Assembly: GCF_003432075.1 (NCBI RefSeq)
Contig: NZ_QWBU01000003.1
Location: 186,001-250,000, forward strand
DNA from: Shinella sp. WSJ-2
GTDB taxonomy: Bacteria > Pseudomonadota > Alphaproteobacteria > Rhizobiales > Rhizobiaceae
Length of the DNA stretch: 64,000 nucleotides
Direction: 5' to 3'
In this document: positions 8,987 to 18,260 of the stretch, one piece after another
Layout: each line of letters opens with the position of its first letter
Numbering within the stretch: the first letter of the stretch is position 1
Program-made: the position numbers and the translations under genes
Notes under the pieces: model-generated
What the model was told of the DNA's origin: nothing
What the model saw: only the letters and a program-made list of their open reading frames with translations
Databases searched by the model: none

Positions 8987-11886
8987 ATCAGCGGAAACCG
9001 TTCCTTGAGCAGCCGCTGCACCGAATCGTAGCCGATCGGCGGGCCGAAGAGGTAGCTCTGGCCGAATTCGCAGCCCATGTTGTCAAGCTCGATCGCGTCC
9101 TCCTCGGACTCGATGCCCTCAGCCACCACCTGCATTTCCAGTTCCCGCGCCATCGATATGACGGAGCGTAGCAGGACGCCGCGCTTGTCAGACCCGTCGC
9201 GCACCAGCGCCTTGTCGATCTTGATCGTATCGAAGGGGAAGCGGGTGAGGTAAGCGAGCGAGGAATGGCCCGTGCCGAAATCATCGAGCGCGAGGCCAAG
9301 CCCGATATCCTTCAGCTTGGCGAGGATGAGGCGGGCCTGCTCCGGGTTCTCCATGACGATGGATTCGGTAAGTTCCAGCTTGAGCTTCTGCGGCTCGCAA
9401 CGGGTCTTGGCGAGGGCCGCGCGCACGTCGTTGTAGAGCTCGTTGTTGAGCAACTGGGCGCTCGACAGGTTGACCGAGACGAAGACGGGCAGGTCACCGG
9501 TCTGGAGCTGCCAGTCCATCAGGTCGCTCGCCGCCTTGTCGAAGGCGAAGAGGCCGAGCTGGTTGATGAGGTCGGAGGCTTCGGCGATCGGGATGAATTC
9601 TGCCGGCGAGATATTGCCGCGCTTGGGATGATCCCAGCGCATCAGGGCCTCGAAGCCGGCGATCTCGGCGTCCTTCAGCCGCACGATCGGCTGGTAGACC
9701 AGCGACAGTTCCTTGCGCTCGATGGCGCGGCGCAGGTCCGTCTCGATCTGCAGGCGGTCGGCGCCGAAGGTGCGGAAGGCGGGGCGGAACGGCTCGACGC
9801 GGTTGCCGCCGGCCTTTTTTGCCCGGTACATGGCAAGCTCGGCGTCGTTCAGCAGACCCGGGGCATCCTCCTGCTGGTCGACCCAGGAGACGAGGCCGAT
9901 GGAGGCCGTCAGGATGATCTCACGGCCGCCGAAATTGATCGGCACCATGATCGCCTTGCTGACCGCATCGGCAAAATCGGCGACCTTAGCCGGATCGCGC
10001 TCCGACATCAGGATCAGGCCAAACTGGTCGCCCGAAAGGCGCGCCAGCGTATCCTGCGGCTTCAAGAGGCGGCGCAGGCGGCGGGTCAGCGCGATCAGGA
10101 TATTGTCACCGGCGGCGATGCCGAGCGCATCGTTGACCTGCTTGTAACGGTCGATGTCGATGGTCAGCACGGTCGGGCGCACATTGTCGGAGCTGCCGGT
10201 CAAGGACAGGATCGACTGAAGACGGTCGAGGAAGACCTGGCGGTTCGGCAGGCCGGTCAGGTTGTCGTGCAGCGCATCCTGCAAGAGGCGGTCGACGGAA
10301 TTGCGCTGCTCGGTGATGTCGATGATCGTGCCGACACAGCGGATGATTTCGCCATTGGCGCCGAGCACGGGCCGCGCGCGGATGGAGAGCCAGTGATAGT
10401 GGCCATCCTCGGCGCGCACGCGGAATTGATGGTTGAGCCGGCCCTTGCGGTGTTCCAAGAGCACGTCGAGCGTGGCGCGGAAACGGTCGCGGTCGTCGGG
10501 ATGCAGGCGCGGCAGCCAGTTGCGCGCCGGGCCGTGCATGACGCCGGGGGCAAGGCCGAGCTGGATGGAGATGTCGGGAATGGTGACGACGCGGTCGCGC
10601 GCCACGTCCCAGTCCCAGACGGTATCGCCCGAGCCGGTCAGCGCCAGCGACTGGCGCTCCAGGTCGGAGAACAGGCCCTGGCTATAGGCGCCGCCGGCAA
10701 AGGCGTGCTGCATCACGGTGAAGCCTATGAGCAGCACGATGAGAACGAGGCCGCCGCCGAGCGCCGGCTGGATGATGTCGTTGTTGAGCTGGCCCGTCAC
10801 CGTCAGCCAGGCGCCGAACAGCCAGACGAGGATCAGCGCCCAGGCAGGCACCAGCAGGATGGCGCGGTCGTAGCGGTTGAAGCCGAGATAGGCGATCAAG
10901 ATGATGCCGACGGTTCCGGTCAGCGCGAAGGAGAGACGCGCGATGCCCGAGGCGATCGGCGGGTCGTAGATCGCGACGCCGAAGAGCAGGCCGAGGCCGA
11001 GGATCCAGGCGAGCGTCGCATAGGACAGATGCGCGTGCCAGCGGTTAAGGTTGAGATAGGTGAACAGGAAGACCACGAGGCCGGCCGCGAGGAACACCTC
11101 GGTTCCCGCGCGCCATATTCGCTCGTCGCCGGCCGTGATGCTGATGAGCTTCGACAGGAAGCCGAAATCCACGCAGATATAGCCCAACACCGCCCAGGCG
11201 AGTGCGGCCGTCGCCGGCAGCATGGAGGTGCCCTTCACCACGAAGAGGATGGTCAGGAACACCGCAAGCAGGCCGGCAATGCCGAGCACGATGCCGCGGT
11301 AGAGCGTGAAGGCGTTGACCGTGTCCTTGTAGGCGTCCGGTTCCCAGAGATAGATTTGCGGCAGGTCCGGGGTCGCAAGCTCGGCGACGAAAGTGACGAC
11401 CGTGCCGGGGTTGAGCGTGATGCGGAAGACGTCCGCCTCCTCGCTCTGCTGGCGGTCGAGCGCGAAACCTTCGCTCGGGGTGATCGAGATGATGCGCTTG
11501 GCGCCGAGATCCGGCCAGAACAGCTTTGATTGCACGAGGCGGAAATGCGGCGCGACGATCAGACGGTCGATCTGCTCTTCCGAGACATTGGCGAGCGCGA
11601 AGACGGCCCAGTCGCCCTGGTGCTCGTCGGAGGTGGCGCGCACCTCGATGCGGCGCACGATGCCGTCGGTGCCCGGCGCGGTGGAGACCTGGAAGGCCTC
11701 GCCGCGGCCGGTATAGATCTCGGTGGTGGCCGTCAGATCGAGTGCTGTGTCGTCACGAGAAATCTTGACCGGTTCGACGGCGAAGGCGCGGCCGGTCAGC
11801 ATGCCGGCGAAGAGCATCGTCGTCAGAAGGATGAGGGCGAGCAACCGGCTGGCACGCAGCGTTTGCGGCACGGATGAAGAACTCAT
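8974..11886 (-). CDS. Membrane GGDEF-EAL cyclic-di-GMP protein with PAS domain
   Basis: A 970-residue multidomain signalling protein. It has a signal-like N-terminus (to about residue 36), a periplasmic sensor region, seven or eight membrane segments at about 185-400 (7TMR-DISM-like), a PAS/PAC domain at about 420-535, a GGDEF domain at 537-700 and an EAL domain at 711-965. The cyclase signature is SGDQF (618-622) instead of GG(D/E)EF, so cyclase activity is doubtful. The EAL domain keeps EAL (746-748), NLSS, ELTES, DDFGTG (868 on), KIDK, AEGIE and the final Gln, so it is probably an active c-di-GMP phosphodiesterase. Confidence 0.92.
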   Translation of the reverse strand: MSSSSVPQTLRASRLLALILLTTMLFAGMLTGRAFAVEPVKISRDDTALDLTATTEIYTGRGEAFQVSTAPGTDGIVRRIEVRATSDEHQGDWAVFALANVSEEQIDRLIVAPHFRLVQSKLFWPDLGAKRIISITPSEGFALDRQQSEEADVFRITLNPGTVVTFVAELATPDLPQIYLWEPDAYKDTVNAFTLYRGIVLGIAGLLAVFLTILFVVKGTSMLPATAALAWAVLGYICVDFGFLSKLISITAGDERIWRAGTEVFLAAGLVVFLFTYLNLNRWHAHLSYATLAWILGLGLLFGVAIYDPPIASGIARLSFALTGTVGIILIAYLGFNRYDRAILLVPAWALILVWLFGAWLTVTGQLNNDIIQPALGGGLVLIVLLIGFTVMQHAFAGGAYSQGLFSDLERQSLALTGSGDTVWDWDVARDRVVTIPDISIQLGLAPGVMHGPARNWLPRLHPDDRDRFRATLDVLLEHRKGRLNHQFRVRAEDGHYHWLSIRARPVLGANGEIIRCVGTIIDITEQRNSVDRLLQDALHDNLTGLPNRQVFLDRLQSILSLTGSSDNVRPTVLTIDIDRYKQVNDALGIAAGDNILIALTRRLRRLLKPQDTLARLSGDQFGLILMSERDPAKVADFADAVSKAIMVPINFGGREIILTASIGLVSWVDQQEDAPGLLNDAELAMYRAKKAGGNRVEPFRPAFRTFGADRLQIETDLRRAIERKELSLVYQPIVRLKDAEIAGFEALMRWDHPKRGNISPAEFIPIAEASDLINQLGLFAFDKAASDLMDWQLQTGDLPVFVSVNLSSAQLLNNELYNDVRAALAKTRCEPQKLKLELTESIVMENPEQARLILAKLKDIGLGLALDDFGTGHSSLAYLTRFPFDTIKIDKALVRDGSDKRGVLLRSVISMARELEMQVVAEGIESEEDAIELDNMGCEFGQSYLFGPPIGYDSVQRLLKERFPLMKRA

Positions 11887-11941
11887 TGAAAGCGCATTGT
11901 CCTTAGGTAACTGCCCAGTCCTGTCGCGCCCTTCATGTCGC

Positions 11942-12535
11942 TCACGACGGCCTGTCGGCTGCCAGAAGCGAAAACATCACGTGGTCGCGCCACTCCCCGT
12001 TTATCTTCAGATACTCCCGAAGGTAGCCTTCCTGCCGAAAGCCGGCCTTTTCAAGGAGACGGATGCTTCTTGTATTGTCTGGAATACAGGCTGCCTCGAT
12101 ACGGTGCAACTGAAGGCTCGAAAAGATATAGGGAATGACCAGCTTAAGGGCGCCGAACATGTGCCCCTGACCGGCATGGCGCTCGCCCATCCAGTAGCCG
12201 ATCATGCAGCATTGCGCCGCACCACGCCTGATATAGCCGACGGTGAGGCCGCCGAGCAGCGTTTTCTCCGCCTGTTCGAAAACGAAGAGCGGCACGGCCT
12301 GGCCGGATGAAAATTCCTGTTCATTTCGGATGACGCGGGCCCGAAACGAACTTTCCGTCAGCTCGTCTCCCCGCCAGGTCGGTTCCCACGGCTCGAGAAA
12401 GCGCCGGCTTTCGGAGCGAAGCTGATACCATTGCCGGTAGTCATGGAAGCGCGGGAGGCGAAGCAGATGCCGGTCGTCGGCCAGTTCCACGGTGTCGGAC
12501 TGCCGGGACAGAAACCGAAAAACCGATCGTGTCAT
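11942..12535 (-). CDS. GNAT N-acetyltransferase, RimJ-like
   Basis: A 197-residue GCN5-related acetyltransferase resembling ribosomal-protein alanine acetyltransferases (RimJ/RimL). Features are FLEPWEPTW near the N-terminus, IGYWMGERHAGQGHMFGAL (acetyl-CoA loop, Q/RxxGxG/A-like) and the ending segment LHRIEAACIPDNTRSIRLLEKAGF. Start ATG 12535 has GGAG eight bases upstream; a GTG three codons earlier is less likely. In rhizobia a close relative lies beside the M16 peptidase gene, as here. The acetylated target is inferred only from family. Confidence 0.87.
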   Translation of the reverse strand: MTRSVFRFLSRQSDTVELADDRHLLRLPRFHDYRQWYQLRSESRRFLEPWEPTWRGDELTESSFRARVIRNEQEFSSGQAVPLFVFEQAEKTLLGGLTVGYIRRGAAQCCMIGYWMGERHAGQGHMFGALKLVIPYIFSSLQLHRIEAACIPDNTRSIRLLEKAGFRQEGYLREYLKINGEWRDHVMFSLLAADRPS

Positions 12536-12685
12536 GCAGCCCACTCCGCGCGCCGCCCCAGTGGCAAGCCTTTCAGAGATAAGATTATGCCGAGAGGCTT
12601 GCTGCCGTCAAATGGCCGGCATGGCTTGCGCGGCAAAGCCTGCCGCCTATGCTGCGCGCCGCGCCAGATATCGAAAGGAACCGCC

Positions 12686-13039
12686 ATGCAGAAAACCGTC
12701 ACCGTCCTCGATCGGGCGCAATGGGAAAAACGGCCCGACGTCTGGCATGGCGAATTCGAGGGTAAGCTCTTCGGCACTAGCGCCTCCGTGATGTTTTACA
12801 CCACGGACGAGATCGGCCGCGGGCCACCGCTGCACCGCCATCCCTATGACGAGGTCTTCATCGTCAGAGAGGGGCGTGCGCTCTTCACGGTGGGCGATAC
12901 GCAACTGGAGGCCGCGGCGGGGCAGATCGTCTTCGGGCCGGCCAATGTGCCGCACAAATTCGTCAATCTCGGCCCCGGCCGGCTGGAGACGACGGACATC
13001 CATCTGACCGATGTCTTCGTGCAGGAGGATTTGGAATAG
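12686..13039 (+). CDS. Cupin domain protein
   Basis: A 117-residue single-domain cupin. Motif 1 is PPLHRHPYDEVFIVREG, with two His and one Glu as likely metal ligands; motif 2 is PANVPHKFVNLG, with the last His. The start ATG 12686 is preceded by AAAGGAA. The frame continues open upstream without supporting codon signals, so the longer version was rejected. The substrate cannot be deduced; neighbours give no clear pathway. Confidence 0.85.
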   Translation: MQKTVTVLDRAQWEKRPDVWHGEFEGKLFGTSASVMFYTTDEIGRGPPLHRHPYDEVFIVREGRALFTVGDTQLEAAAGQIVFGPANVPHKFVNLGPGRLETTDIHLTDVFVQEDLE

Positions 13040-13200
13040 GGGCGCGCCGGCCACCATCGCGGGAAAATGGTCTTGTTTTGGTGCTATGCAAAAGCCGCAT
13101 GCCTGCGGTGTAAGCATATGCATTTTCTCTGAGCAGGGGATCGACTATCTATTGATCAACGCAAGAGACAAACACGAAACAAACCCAAAGGACCTGACAA

Positions 13201-13350
13201 ATGAACATCTTCGCAAAGCTCAAGAAGAATGCCGCCGAACGCCGCGCCGTCCGTGAACTCGGTGCCCTCGATGACCGCGCCCTGCAGGACCTCGGCATCT
13301 CCCGCGCCAACATCCAGGCTGCCGTCAAGGGCATGGTCGTTTTCGGCTGA
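13201..13350 (+). CDS. DUF1127 small protein
   Basis: A 49-residue protein with AAAGGA eight bases upstream of the ATG. It has the DUF1127 (YjiS-like) pattern: a basic, amphipathic start, then RRAVRELGALDDRALQDLGISRANI. Small arginine-rich DUF1127 proteins in Agrobacterium and related bacteria have been tied to RNA-binding and to phosphate or stress adaptation, but the role of this one is unknown. It is a monocistronic gene ending in a strong terminator about 120 bases downstream. Its sixth helical GISR motif is well conserved. Confidence 0.88.
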   Translation: MNIFAKLKKNAAERRAVRELGALDDRALQDLGISRANIQAAVKGMVVFG

Positions 13351-13471
13351 TACGGCTTCGGGGCTGATGCCCCGCGCTACGAGGGATGACATCGGCGCGC
13401 CCGACACGGCAGCGCCAGCCCGGTCATCCCTGATACCCGATCGGGATTTTCCTCCCAAGTCCCGACCAAGC

Positions 13472-13500
13472 AACCCGCCGCAAGGCGGGTTTTGTTTTTT
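13472..13500 (+). terminator. Rho-independent terminator after DUF1127
   Basis: A perfect 8-bp stem (AACCCGCC at 13472-13479 and GGCGGGTT at 13484-13491) closed by a GCAA tetraloop is followed by TTTGTTTTTT. Confidence 0.9.
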
Positions 13501-13525
13501 GAGCTGTTTTCGATCCGTCAGGATG

Positions 13526-13546
13526 GCGTGCGCCTAAGGCGCACGC
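13526..13546. repeat. Hairpin downstream of the M16 peptidase gene
   Basis: A perfect 9-bp inverted repeat (GCGTGCGCC and GGCGCACGC, loop TAA) lies just past the stop of the minus-strand peptidase gene. There is no T-tract on either strand; it may still stabilise or end transcripts. Confidence 0.45.
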
Positions 13547-13555
13547 ATTGATTGA

Positions 13556-14848
13556 TCAACTCGCCGCGCGGTCGATCGTTCCGCGCGACAGCGAGCGGGT
13601 GATGTCGCCGGTCGGGACGAGGTGTTCGAGCGGGCCGATGGCCGAGATCGTCGGGACGGTGTCGAAGAACAGGCGGCCGGCGAGGTCGGTCAGGCGCTCG
13701 ACGGTGATGCCCTGCAGGCGTTCCATCAGCTCTTCATTCGGGATCGGGCGGCCGTAGAGCATCATCTGGCGGGCGATCTGGCCGGCGCGGGCGGCCGGGC
13801 TTTCCTGGCCCATCAGAAGCTGGGCGCGGATTTGCGCACGCGCGCGCTCGATTTCCTGCTGGTGGATGGTTTCCGACGACTTCTTCAGCTCGTCGAAGAT
13901 GACGGGCATCAGTTCCGGCAGGTTCTCGCCGCCGGTCGCGGCATGGATGCCGAAGATGCCGGTATCGGAAAAGCCCCAGTGGAAGGCGTAGATCGAATAA
14001 CACAGGCCGCGATGCTCACGCACTTCTTGGAAGAGGCGGGAGGACATGCCGCCGCCGAGGATGTTGGCGAGAATCTGCGAACAGTAGAAATCGCGGGCAT
14101 GATAGGCCTTGCCCTCGAAGCCGAGCAGCACCTGCGCATCCATCAGGTCGCGCGTCTCGCGCACGTCGCCGCCGGTATAGCGGGCGGGTTCGAAGACCGG
14201 CGAGACTTTTGGCGCGGTGGGCAGGCTGGCGAAGCGCGTCTCGACCTGGCGGACGAAATCGTCATGATCGACGGCGCCGGCCGCGACGACGAACATGCGG
14301 TCCGTCGTGTAGTTGCGGTCGAGATAGCTGCGGATTTCGCCGGGCGAGAAGGAGAGCACGGTTTCCGGCGTGCCGAGAATGGCGCGGCCGATGATCTGGT
14401 CGCGATAGGCGACCTCGGAGAACTTGTCGAAGACCACGTCGTCGGGCGTGTCGTTCGCAGCACCGATCTCCTGCAGGATGACGTGTTTCTCGCGGCGCAG
14501 TTCCTCGTCGTCGAAGACGGATTCCGTCAGGATGTCGGCGAGGATATCGACCGCGAGCGGGACGTGGTCCTTCAGCACGCGGGCATAGTAGGAGGTGGTT
14601 TCCGTCGAGGTGGCGGCGTTGACTTCGCCGCCGACATTTTCGATTTCCTCGGCGATCTGGCGGGCGGAGCGGCGCTCGGTGCCCTTGAAGGCCATGTGTT
14701 CCAGGAGGTGGGCGATGCCGTGCTCGTCCGCGGTTTCGTTTCGCGACCCCGACTTGATCCATACGCCGAGAGCCACACTCTCGAGATGGGGCATGTTTTC
14801 GGTCACCACGGTCAACCCGGAAGCAAGCCGGGTGCACTCAACTTTCAT
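13556..14848 (-). CDS. M16 family zinc peptidase (mitochondrial processing peptidase-like)
   Basis: A 430-residue inverzincin. The inverted zinc motif HLLEH spans residues 47-51 (HGIAHLLEHMAFKG), with the distal Glu in the REKHVILQEI segment. Features of the processing-peptidase branch are ALGVWIKSGSRNE at the start and the glycine-rich GGGMSSRLFQEVRE loop, plus RGLCYSIYAFHWGFSDTG. The protein lacks a signal peptide. The frame extends upstream to 14923, but the family begins at MKVECTRLASGL, so ATG 14848 (or adjacent ATG 14851) is preferred. It is followed downstream by thrC in the same orientation on its upstream side. Confidence 0.93.
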   Translation of the reverse strand: MKVECTRLASGLTVVTENMPHLESVALGVWIKSGSRNETADEHGIAHLLEHMAFKGTERRSARQIAEEIENVGGEVNAATSTETTSYYARVLKDHVPLAVDILADILTESVFDDEELRREKHVILQEIGAANDTPDDVVFDKFSEVAYRDQIIGRAILGTPETVLSFSPGEIRSYLDRNYTTDRMFVVAAGAVDHDDFVRQVETRFASLPTAPKVSPVFEPARYTGGDVRETRDLMDAQVLLGFEGKAYHARDFYCSQILANILGGGMSSRLFQEVREHRGLCYSIYAFHWGFSDTGIFGIHAATGGENLPELMPVIFDELKKSSETIHQQEIERARAQIRAQLLMGQESPAARAGQIARQMMLYGRPIPNEELMERLQGITVERLTDLAGRLFFDTVPTISAIGPLEHLVPTGDITRSLSRGTIDRAAS

Positions 14849-14952
14849 CATGCGCACTTTCTGCGTTTTTAGCCTTTCCGCCGCCCGCGGGAAACCGGAA
14901 AGGCCCTCCCTGTAAACACGCAATGCCGGGTGCAGCCGCTCCCGGCCTCGCC

Positions 14953-16356
14953 CTAGCCCCGGATTCGCGAATGGTTGCCGATGAAGGCTTCCACGACGTC
15001 GAGCTCAGCGCTCAGCACGTCAAAACGCTCCTCCCTTTGCATCAGGTCAGCAAGCCACGATGGAAGCGCCGGGTCAATACCGCACGCCGATTTTACTGCG
15101 GCGGGGAATTTTGCCGGATGCGCGGTGGCGAGCGTCACCATCGGAGCGCCCGGTTTCTCGTGCCTTGCGGCGACGAAGACGCCGATCGCCGAATGCGGAT
15201 CGAGCAGGTAGCCGGTGTCGGCGAGCGTCGTCTTGATGGTTTTCGCGACCTCCTTCTCCGAGGCACGGCCGGCGCGGAACTCCTTGCGGATCGCCTTCAG
15301 CGCCTTTTCCTCGATCTCGAAGGCACCGGATTGCTTGAGGCTGTCCATCGCGCGGCGCACCGCACCGGCATCGCGGCCATGGGCCTCGAACAGCAGGCGT
15401 TCGAAATTGGAGGAGATCTGGATGTCCATCGACGGCGAGGTGGTCGCCTTGACGCCCTTCATCTCGTAGCGGCCCGTCTTCATCGTGCGGGCGAGAATGT
15501 CGTTCTCGTTGGTGGCGATGACCAGCTTGTCGATCGGCAGGCCCATGCGCTTGGCGCCGTAGCCGGCGAAGATATCGCCGAAATTGCCGGTGGGAACGGT
15601 GAAGGAGACCTTCCGGTCCGGTGCGCCGAGGGCAACGGCCGTCGTGAAGTAATAGACGATCTGGGCCATGATGCGCGCCCAGTTGATCGAGTTGACGCCC
15701 GAAAGCTTCATGCCGTCGCGGAATTTCGTGTCGTTGAACATCGCCTTCACGAGATTCTGGCAGTCGTCGAAATTGCCCTTTATGGCGAGCGCGTGGACGT
15801 TCTTTTCTTTGGAGGTGGTCATCTGGCGCTGCTGCACCGGCGAGACCTTGCCCTCGGGGAAGAGGATGAAGATATCGGTGCGCTCGCGGCCGGCAAAGGC
15901 GTCGATGGCGGCACCACCGGTATCGCCCGAGGTCGCGCCGACGATGGTGGCGCGCTCGCCGCGCACGGAAAGCGCATGGTCCATCAGGCGGGCGAGCAGC
16001 TGCATCGCCACGTCCTTGAAGGCGAGCGTCGTGCCGTGGAACAGTTCCATGACGAAGGAATTCGGGCCGATCTGCACGAGCGGCGCGATCGCCGGATGGC
16101 GGAAGGTGGCATAGGCCTCGTCGATCATCGCCCGGAATTTTTCCGCCGGGATGTCACCCTCGACGAAGGGCGAGAGAACCGTAAACGCGATCTCCTGGTA
16201 GGACTTGCCGCGCAGCGCCCGGATCTCCTTCTTGGAGAAGGTCGGCCATTCGCGCGGCACATAGAGGCCGCCGTCGCGGGCAAGCCCGGCGAGAAGCGCA
16301 TCGGAGAAGCCGAGGGAAGGGGCCTCGCCCCGCGTCGAAACATAATCCACGTTCAC
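14953..16356 (-). CDS. thrC: Threonine synthase
   Basis: PLP-dependent enzyme that turns O-phosphohomoserine into L-threonine; its substrate is made by ThrB at 3595-4560. The PLP lysine lies in HGTTLAFKDVAMQLL, and GATSGDTGGAA and FTVPTGNFGDIFAGY form the cofactor phosphate and glycine loops. The 467-residue length is typical. I chose GTG 16356 because AAGGA sits just upstream and the family starts near VDYVSTRGEAP; an ATG 42 bases upstream would add a non-conserved tail. The gene is upstream of the M16 peptidase and probably cotranscribed with it. Confidence 0.95.
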   Translation of the reverse strand: MNVDYVSTRGEAPSLGFSDALLAGLARDGGLYVPREWPTFSKKEIRALRGKSYQEIAFTVLSPFVEGDIPAEKFRAMIDEAYATFRHPAIAPLVQIGPNSFVMELFHGTTLAFKDVAMQLLARLMDHALSVRGERATIVGATSGDTGGAAIDAFAGRERTDIFILFPEGKVSPVQQRQMTTSKEKNVHALAIKGNFDDCQNLVKAMFNDTKFRDGMKLSGVNSINWARIMAQIVYYFTTAVALGAPDRKVSFTVPTGNFGDIFAGYGAKRMGLPIDKLVIATNENDILARTMKTGRYEMKGVKATTSPSMDIQISSNFERLLFEAHGRDAGAVRRAMDSLKQSGAFEIEEKALKAIRKEFRAGRASEKEVAKTIKTTLADTGYLLDPHSAIGVFVAARHEKPGAPMVTLATAHPAKFPAAVKSACGIDPALPSWLADLMQREERFDVLSAELDVVEAFIGNHSRIRG

Positions 16357-16674
16357 AGGTCCTTGGAATGGTTGGGGGGTGCGGACGGGATCGTCCACCG
16401 GTCGTTCGGTCGCTGTGCTGCCATCGTCCTTCCGACCTTACCCGAAAGGCCACGCCTGCTGCAGGTCTCTTTGCGGCAGATCGTGGCAATGCCGTTGCAT
16501 GCGGCCCGTCGAAACGGGCCCTCCGAAATTCTGCGGGCGGTTTCATTCGAGCAATCGATTTTTCGCCGCGTCGCTGCTATAGACCATCGCCTAGGGTCGT
16601 GAAAAGGCCCGTAAAACGAGTTCCGAAAGGCTTGGTCGCCGGGGGCGGGGCCTGATCGCAGGGGTAAAAGTAAC
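16357..16674. other. Intergenic region between thrC and a lipoprotein gene
   Basis: This 318-base divergent region holds no gene that I can support. It has a short hairpin (GGCCCGT at 16503-16509 and ACGGGCC at 16514-16520, no T-tract) and a TATAGA-like element near 16579-16584 that could serve as a -10 box for either divergent gene. Confidence 0.4.
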
Positions 16675-17256
16675 GTGTTTGCAATGACGATCCGCCGCTT
16701 TCTCGGCATCTCCCTTCTCGCCATCGTGGCCGGCTGCAACCAGACCGACAAGCCCGCTGATCTCGGCGTTTCCAGCGATACGGCAGGCGCCGGCACGCAG
16801 GCCACCGCCAATGCGCAGCAGACGCAGGGCGCCGCCGTGATCCAGGGTGCCTGCCCGCAGGTCTATCTGCGCGACGGCACCTCTGTGCTGCGCCGTTATG
16901 CCAAGGGCGCCAAGGACGATCCGTCCAAGCTGCTCTACCAGGTGACGCTCGCCGAAACGACGCGCCGCTGCGTGATCAATGAAAGCCAGCTCGTCATGAC
17001 GGTCATGGTTCAGGGCCGCATCGTCACCGGCCCGGCCGGCAGCGCCGGCACCTCGGTAAACGTGCCGATCCGCGTCGCCGCCGCCGATGGCGACAACACG
17101 CTCTATTCCGATCTCGTGCAGTTCCCGGTCAACATTCCGGCCGAAGGCACGGCGCAGTTCGTCTTCACGAAGGACAATGTCACCATTCCCGGCGGCTCGG
17201 GCGGCTTCGTGCGCGCCTTCGTCGGCTTCGACGAAGGTCCGTACAACACGAAATAA
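16675..17256 (+). CDS. Predicted lipoprotein
   Basis: A 193-residue protein with a short basic start, hydrophobic stretch and lipobox IVAGC, so it should be lipid-anchored in the envelope. After a flexible Ala/Gly/Gln/Thr-rich linker comes a beta-rich domain with two cysteines (GACPQVYLRDG and TRRCVINE) that may form a disulfide. It is a recognisable rhizobial hypothetical lipoprotein of unknown role. The start is GTG 16675 or ATG 16684. A strong bidirectional terminator follows. Confidence 0.8.
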   Translation: MFAMTIRRFLGISLLAIVAGCNQTDKPADLGVSSDTAGAGTQATANAQQTQGAAVIQGACPQVYLRDGTSVLRRYAKGAKDDPSKLLYQVTLAETTRRCVINESQLVMTVMVQGRIVTGPAGSAGTSVNVPIRVAAADGDNTLYSDLVQFPVNIPAEGTAQFVFTKDNVTIPGGSGGFVRAFVGFDEGPYNTK

Positions 17257-17277
17257 CGGCCTGAAGGCCATCCAGCA

Positions 17278-17310
17278 AAAAGGCCGCGGAAGATGCTTCC
17301 GCGGCCTTTT
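17278..17310. terminator. Bidirectional terminator
   Basis: A perfect 15-bp stem (17278-17292 and 17296-17310, loop ATG) with A-tract on one side and T-tract on the other. It lies between the convergent lipoprotein and HAD genes and can end both transcripts. Confidence 0.92.
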
Positions 17311-17333
17311 CGTTTTCAGCGTTTGAAAAAAGA

Positions 17334-18023
17334 TCAGATCGCTTCCTGCCATTCGGCAAGGGCGGCGATCACTTCGGGCAGGTCGGTCATGCGCGAGATC
17401 ACGGTCTCGGCGCCGGCCTCCGTCAGCCGGTCGGCATGCGAGGGATAGGTGTGCGAAGCGCCGGTGAAGCCGACGACACGCATGCCGGCCGCACGCGCAC
17501 CGGCAATGCCATGCACCGAGTCCTCGACGACCAGCGTGCGGGCCGGATTGGCATTGAACTGCTTGGCGCCGTGCAGGAAGATATCCGGCTTCGGCTTGAC
17601 GCGGTCCGGCCCGAGATCCTTGGCGGAATAGACATAGGGGCCGAAAACCTGCTTCAGGCCGACCTTCGTCAGCATCATGTCGAGGCGGTGCGAAGCCGAG
17701 TTCGAGCAGATGCAATAGGGCTTGCGGATGCGCGACAGCATCGACTTGACGCCCTCGATGACCTTCACCTCGGCGGCAAGACGCGCATCGAGCAGCTTTT
17801 CCGACTTGTCGAGCAGCGAGGCCGAGAGCGGAATGGCGGCCTCCCGCTCGATCGTCAGCAGGATGTTCTGCCAGGTCATGCCGGCGAAGCGCTCGCCCAT
17901 TTCCTCTACGCCGATCGGATAGCCGGCCTCCGTCAGAAGCCGGGATTCGACCTCCGCCGCGATAATTTCCGAATCGACCAGAACACCGTCGCAGTCGAAA
18001 ATGATGAGGTCGAAACCGTCCAT
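17334..18023 (-). CDS. HAD-superfamily phosphatase or phosphatase-like hydrolase
   Basis: A 229-residue HAD subfamily IA protein. Motif I is FDCDGVLVDSE with Asp10 and Asp12, the Ser/Thr of motif II is in CICSNS, motif III is the KPKPDIFLHGA lysine, and motif IV is VVEDSVHGIAGARAAG. The cap domain is of the small helical (beta-phosphoglucomutase or phosphoglycolate phosphatase) kind. The exact substrate cannot be told. The gene appears monocistronic, ending in the bidirectional terminator. Confidence 0.88.
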   Translation of the reverse strand: MDGFDLIIFDCDGVLVDSEIIAAEVESRLLTEAGYPIGVEEMGERFAGMTWQNILLTIEREAAIPLSASLLDKSEKLLDARLAAEVKVIEGVKSMLSRIRKPYCICSNSASHRLDMMLTKVGLKQVFGPYVYSAKDLGPDRVKPKPDIFLHGAKQFNANPARTLVVEDSVHGIAGARAAGMRVVGFTGASHTYPSHADRLTEAGAETVISRMTDLPEVIAALAEWQEAI

Positions 18024-18260
18024 GTCGTCGTCTTTCCTTTGGGAGCACCGATACGCCCGGCAAGCGCGGCTTCCCTACACCAAAGGGCCGAAGGCGACAA
18101 TTGCCAGATTGGCAGGGCTGTCGTGCTGCGACCCTGTGTTGAGGTTCTGCCAGGGTGAGTTGTGTTTTTCCCCTGCCCGCTGTTACCGTGGGAACACGGA
18201 TGGCGTGGACGCGCCCTATAGTGCAGCCATTGACAGCACCAGTTTTACCAGGAGATCGAA

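Noticed and set aside
9265-11529. A 754-codon frame opposite the GGDEF-EAL gene
   Set aside because: Compositionally a shadow; no domain seen and the minus-strand gene is clear.
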